From NCBI RefSeq assembly GCF_003340495.1, contig NZ_QASA01000001.1:5952001-6016000 (forward strand): a DNA stretch of 64,000 bases, given 5' to 3'. The DNA is from Adhaeribacter pallidiroseus (GTDB lineage: Bacteria > Bacteroidota > Bacteroidia > Cytophagales > Hymenobacteraceae). Under the pieces are notes generated by a model. That model was not told the DNA's origin and ran no database searches. It saw only the letters and a program-made list of their open reading frames with translations. Each line of letters opens with the position of its first letter. The first letter of the stretch is position 1. Made by a program: the position numbers and the translations under genes. Positions 61,165 through 64,000 of the stretch are shown one piece after another.

Positions 61165-61776
61165 TTACTTCCATTCCAGCGTGTTGAGTAGATGTATAAC
61201 GTCTTTTTTGATGTATTCAATTACCGGAGCCAGCGAGTCGTTGGCAGTGGCTGTCCGGAAGTACAGGGCACCCCGGAAAAAATGCTGAGTCGAATCGGTT
61301 ACGTAAAACTGAAATTGGCTGGGTACTTCGCCGCTTAATTCAAACAGGTTGGCAGTTTTGCCACGAGGGGTTTTTATAAGCGCTTCGGTAATGCCTTCGG
61401 CTTTAATCTGGTGCTTGGATGTCAGGCGGCGGGCATCTTCAATGAGCGTGTTAAAGGTTTTTTGATTATGATTAATAGTACGGTAAGTGAGTTGCACGTT
61501 AGCGTTAAACCGCGGGTAATACACATTTAACCAATGCGGCTCGGCCAAGCGCGAAGAATCAGGCCGGATTTTGCTGTATACCGAGTACTCAAAATAAAAA
61601 GGATGCTTTTCTGTAAGCGGTTGGTATTTCGGAGCGGGCAGATCAATGCGATTATAACCCTTTGGTTTGGGCGTAAACTCTTCGGAGCACGAATAAAAGA
61701 CCAGTGAACTGGCACACAGCAATAATACCGGCTGATTAAGCCACCGATGACATATTCTCTTTACGCTCTCCCACAT
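61165..61776 (-). CDS. gldD: Gliding motility lipoprotein GldD
   Basis: Lipoprotein needed for Bacteroidota gliding and type 9 secretion phenotypes. The 203-residue protein has a lipoprotein signal ending LVFYSC and the family segment YQPLTEKHPFYFEYSVYSKI, with IDLPAPKYQPL before it. It starts inside the 3' end of gldE (41-bp overlap), the standard gldE-gldD coupling. Confidence 0.9.
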   Translation of the reverse strand: MWESVKRICHRWLNQPVLLLCASSLVFYSCSEEFTPKPKGYNRIDLPAPKYQPLTEKHPFYFEYSVYSKIRPDSSRLAEPHWLNVYYPRFNANVQLTYRTINHNQKTFNTLIEDARRLTSKHQIKAEGITEALIKTPRGKTANLFELSGEVPSQFQFYVTDSTQHFFRGALYFRTATANDSLAPVIEYIKKDVIHLLNTLEWK

Positions 61777-63112
61777 ATACTTTTATTCGTTTTACATGTT
61801 TATTATCCGCCGCTTCTATTACAAACTTAAATTTATCAAACTCGGTATTTTCGCCTTCCTGCGGAATTTTTAAAAAAAGTTCGATCATTAAACCGCCCAG
61901 TGATTCGTTCTTACCCCGAACGGGTTCAAACACATCCGGAGGGCAGCCTATTATCCGGCAAAAGTCGGCCAATGAGGTTTTGCCTTCAAAGATATAGGTA
62001 TTATCGTCGATCTGCGAATAAACAATTTCGTCTTCTTCGTCGAACTCGTCTTTAATATCACCCACAATTTCTTCGATTACATCTTCAAACGTAAGTAAGC
62101 CGGAGGTGCCGCCGTATTCATCTACCACAATGGCCATGTGCACGTGCCGTTCTTGAAAATCCCGCAGCAAATCGTCTACTTTTTTAATTTCGGGCACAAA
62201 GTAAGGCGGCCGGAGTAAAGTTTGCCAGGCAAAATCAGCGGGGGCATCCAGGTGCGGCAGTAAATCTTTTACGTACAATATACCTTCGATCTGGTCGATG
62301 CTGCCGGCGTACACCGGTACACGGGAGTATTCCCATTGGTTAATTAACGGGATGAGTTCGTCGAGCCTTTGGGCAATATCAAAAGCCGCCATATCCATGC
62401 GGGAACACATGATTTGTTTTACCGTGAGCGAACCAAAATTTACAATGCCTTTCAGAATTTCTTTTTCTTCGTGGGTAGAGTCCGGGATGCTGGCCTCATC
62501 AATGGCTTGCTGCAATTCTTCTATTTTTTGGGTAGAGGGCCGGTTGCGGTAACGCTTTTCTACGAGATGAGTAATCGACAGCAGCAAATTAACAAATGGT
62601 GCTAATACTTTTTGCGCCCCCTGCAATACGCCGGCCATCCGGCGGGCAGTTGTTAAGTTTTTTTGATTGGCGTATACTTTTGGTAAAACTTCCCCAAAAA
62701 ATACGATTACTATTGTGAGCAACAAGGTAATACCAAAGAGCAAACCCGTATTAAAAACCGGCGCAGTAACTAGATTCCAGAAAAGATGCAGGCTAACAAT
62801 GATAATGCTTACGTTAATAATATTATCTAAAACAAGCACCGTGGTAAGCAGCCGGCGCGGATTCTCCAGCAGTGCCGGAATGAGCTGCTCGGAACGTTTA
62901 GCACTTTGCCGGCAGTAAAGCAGGTCTTTATCCGACAGGGAGAAAAAAGCAACCTCAGCACCGGAAACCAGGGCTGAGGCTGTTAACAAAATTAAAATAC
63001 AAATAACCGGAATATACGGCCATAAGCCCGAAATATCGGAAAAATATAACCACAAGGTAATTAACCAAGCGCTATAACTCGCCGGGTCGCCGCCCGAATC
63101 CATGTTTTCCAA
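61736..63112 (-). CDS. gldE: Gliding motility-associated protein GldE (CNNM/CorC-type)
   Basis: The 458-residue membrane protein has a DUF21/CNNM domain with about four helices in the first ~190 residues (SALVSGAEVAFFSL is the hallmark), then a CBS pair (VKQIMCSRMDMAAFD ... HVHMAIVVDEYGGTSGLLTFED) and a CorC/HlyC C-terminal domain. The pairing with gldD and ssb upstream identifies it as GldE. Confidence 0.92.
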   Translation of the reverse strand: MENMDSGGDPASYSAWLITLWLYFSDISGLWPYIPVICILILLTASALVSGAEVAFFSLSDKDLLYCRQSAKRSEQLIPALLENPRRLLTTVLVLDNIINVSIIIVSLHLFWNLVTAPVFNTGLLFGITLLLTIVIVFFGEVLPKVYANQKNLTTARRMAGVLQGAQKVLAPFVNLLLSITHLVEKRYRNRPSTQKIEELQQAIDEASIPDSTHEEKEILKGIVNFGSLTVKQIMCSRMDMAAFDIAQRLDELIPLINQWEYSRVPVYAGSIDQIEGILYVKDLLPHLDAPADFAWQTLLRPPYFVPEIKKVDDLLRDFQERHVHMAIVVDEYGGTSGLLTFEDVIEEIVGDIKDEFDEEDEIVYSQIDDNTYIFEGKTSLADFCRIIGCPPDVFEPVRGKNESLGGLMIELFLKIPQEGENTEFDKFKFVIEAADNKHVKRIKVYVGERKENMSSVA

Positions 63113-63139
63113 AATAAAGCTGTTTAGTGAAACATCGGG

Positions 63140-63583
63140 TTAGAAGGGTAGATCGTCCGGTTCGCCCTCAAAGGCAGGTGCCGGCGTTTCGTTCCGGTTA
63201 CCGGCGGAGGCATTACCCGCATCTTGGTTATTGCCGCCGGCGCCAGAATCACCTCGTCCGCCCAGCATCGTCATATTATCGGCCACTATTTCGGTAGAAT
63301 ACCGCTGAATGCCTTCTTTATCCTGGTAATTACTGGTTCTGATCTTGCCCTCAATATAAACGGATTGCCCTTTTTTTAAATATTTCTCGGCTACTTCGGC
63401 CAAACCCCGCCATACTACAATGTTATGCCACTCGGTGCGTTCCTGCTTTTCGCCGTTTTTGTCTTTAAAAGTTTCGGAAGTTGCAATCGGAAACCGAGCT
63501 ACGGCTACGCCGCCCTCTAAATGACGTACTTCCGGATCTTTGCCCAGATTACCCACTAAAATTGCTTTATTAACACTTGCCAT
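63140..63583 (-). CDS. ssb: Single-stranded DNA-binding protein
   Basis: The 147-residue protein has an N-terminal OB fold ([50 protein letters not shown]), a Gly/Asn-rich linker and the acidic protein-interaction tail ending DDLPF. Gene order mutY-ssb-gldE-gldD is the usual one in the phylum. Confidence 0.94.
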   Translation of the reverse strand: MASVNKAILVGNLGKDPEVRHLEGGVAVARFPIATSETFKDKNGEKQERTEWHNIVVWRGLAEVAEKYLKKGQSVYIEGKIRTSNYQDKEGIQRYSTEIVADNMTMLGGRGDSGAGGNNQDAGNASAGNRNETPAPAFEGEPDDLPF

Positions 63584-63632
63584 AGAGTTTTGATTTAGGG
63601 AGATTACGGTTAAATTTTAAATTTAAAGATAA

Positions 63633-64000
63633 TTATTTTTTAATAGCATCCTGCAAATAGTCACTAATAAGTACAGCTTTAGGTAATTGCTCAATTTCTT
63701 CGTAAGAATAAGCAGCTAAACCCATGTTCTGCAATACTTCATCACTTAAACGAGATTTAAGCGGAATAAGATAAAATTTAGCTAATATTTTCTGGTGACT
63801 TAAAATACGCTTATACGTTTTGTGGGGTTCAATGATAATGGTATAATCCAAGGGTGGGTGAAAGCCAGCTAATTCCTGTTTTATTATTTCTATAGCTAAT
63901 GCTGGTTCGGTGTCATTAGGCAACAAATAAAAGTCATAAAGCCCTTGCCATACATCGCTTTCGGTACGTTTTTTTAAATAATACGTTTGCTCGTGCTTAA
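63633..64000 (-). CDS. mutY: A/G-specific adenine glycosylase MutY, C-terminal part
   Basis: Only the C-terminal NUDIX-like 8-oxoG-recognition domain is in the window. The frame is open to the window edge and reads KHEQTYYLKKRTESDVWQGL, then YDFYLLPNDTEP, matching the KRxxxDIWxGLYEFP segment of MutY; YSYEEIEQLPKAVLISDYL lies near the end. The catalytic HhH and Fe-S domains lie beyond base 64000. ssb follows 49 bp downstream. Confidence 0.88.
   Translation of the reverse strand, partial: KHEQTYYLKKRTESDVWQGLYDFYLLPNDTEPALAIEIIKQELAGFHPPLDYTIIIEPHKTYKRILSHQKILAKFYLIPLKSRLSDEVLQNMGLAAYSYEEIEQLPKAVLISDYLQDAIKK

Overview
The window comes from a Bacteroidota chromosome, most likely a Cytophagales member of the Adhaeribacter/Hymenobacter type. 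The evidence is the gene set (gldD and gldE next to ssb and mutY, tandem ompH genes behind bamA, an exbB-exbD-exbD-tonB operon, a bidomain FadN-type beta-oxidation enzyme), TAnnTTTG-type promoter elements, and AT-rich gene boundaries. The genus is inferred from style, not proven. I saw no rRNA, tRNA or CRISPR array.

Layout. 1-4.5 kb: outer-membrane biogenesis (3' part of bamA, two ompH/skp genes) and rluD. 4.6-10.7 kb, minus strand: energy transduction operon exbB-exbD-exbD-tonB, then a small membrane protein, a PstS-like lipoprotein and a TPR protein. 11.3-21.2 kb: housekeeping genes (frameshifted mazG, a glmM-like mutase, nifS-type desulfurase, tsaC/sua5, LOG protein, hemH, era, der). 21.2-22.0 kb: gene-free, with two divergent inverted copies of an intergenic repeat. 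22-33 kb: metabolic and unknown genes (deoxyribonucleotidase, nucleotidyltransferase, phosphoesterase, XdhC plus MobA-like pair, GH16 glucanase, Mut7-C RNase, EamA exporter, DinB, CGNR regulator). 33.2-34.2 kb: a decayed gene that reads as the N-terminal part of a GH130 glycosidase. 34.2-35.6 kb: a flavin-dependent oxidase.

The most unusual part is 35.6-40.8 kb. It reads as an integron-type gene cassette array with no integrase in view (a CALIN). Six attC-like hairpin sites separate five cassettes, all on the plus strand and AT-richer than the flanks. In every cassette the first bases are the reverse complement of the attC bases that close the same cassette, as expected for circular excised cassettes. 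Cargo: a membrane protein, a large PD-(D/E)XK-like nuclease candidate, a GNAT-like protein with a small partner (possible toxin-antitoxin pair with its own operator), a lipoprotein and an Rpn/PD-(D/E)XK transposase-family protein. The array is followed by a fragment of fructose-1,6-bisphosphatase and a complete IS5-family element (41.3-42.2 kb).

42.4-64 kb returns to chromosomal genes: an MFS transporter, MurQ, a cytochrome b5-like protein, an arginase-family hydrolase, a fatty-acid oxidation block (acyl-CoA ligase, MarR regulator, FadN-like, thiolase, acyl-CoA dehydrogenase) interrupted by a GIY-YIG gene inside inverted repeats and by a four-helix-bundle gene with an in-frame stop, then recG, gldD, gldE, ssb and the start-less mutY end. 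A second genome-level oddity is a set of degenerate 7-bp-phased repeat tracts, several of which abut start codons of these operons.
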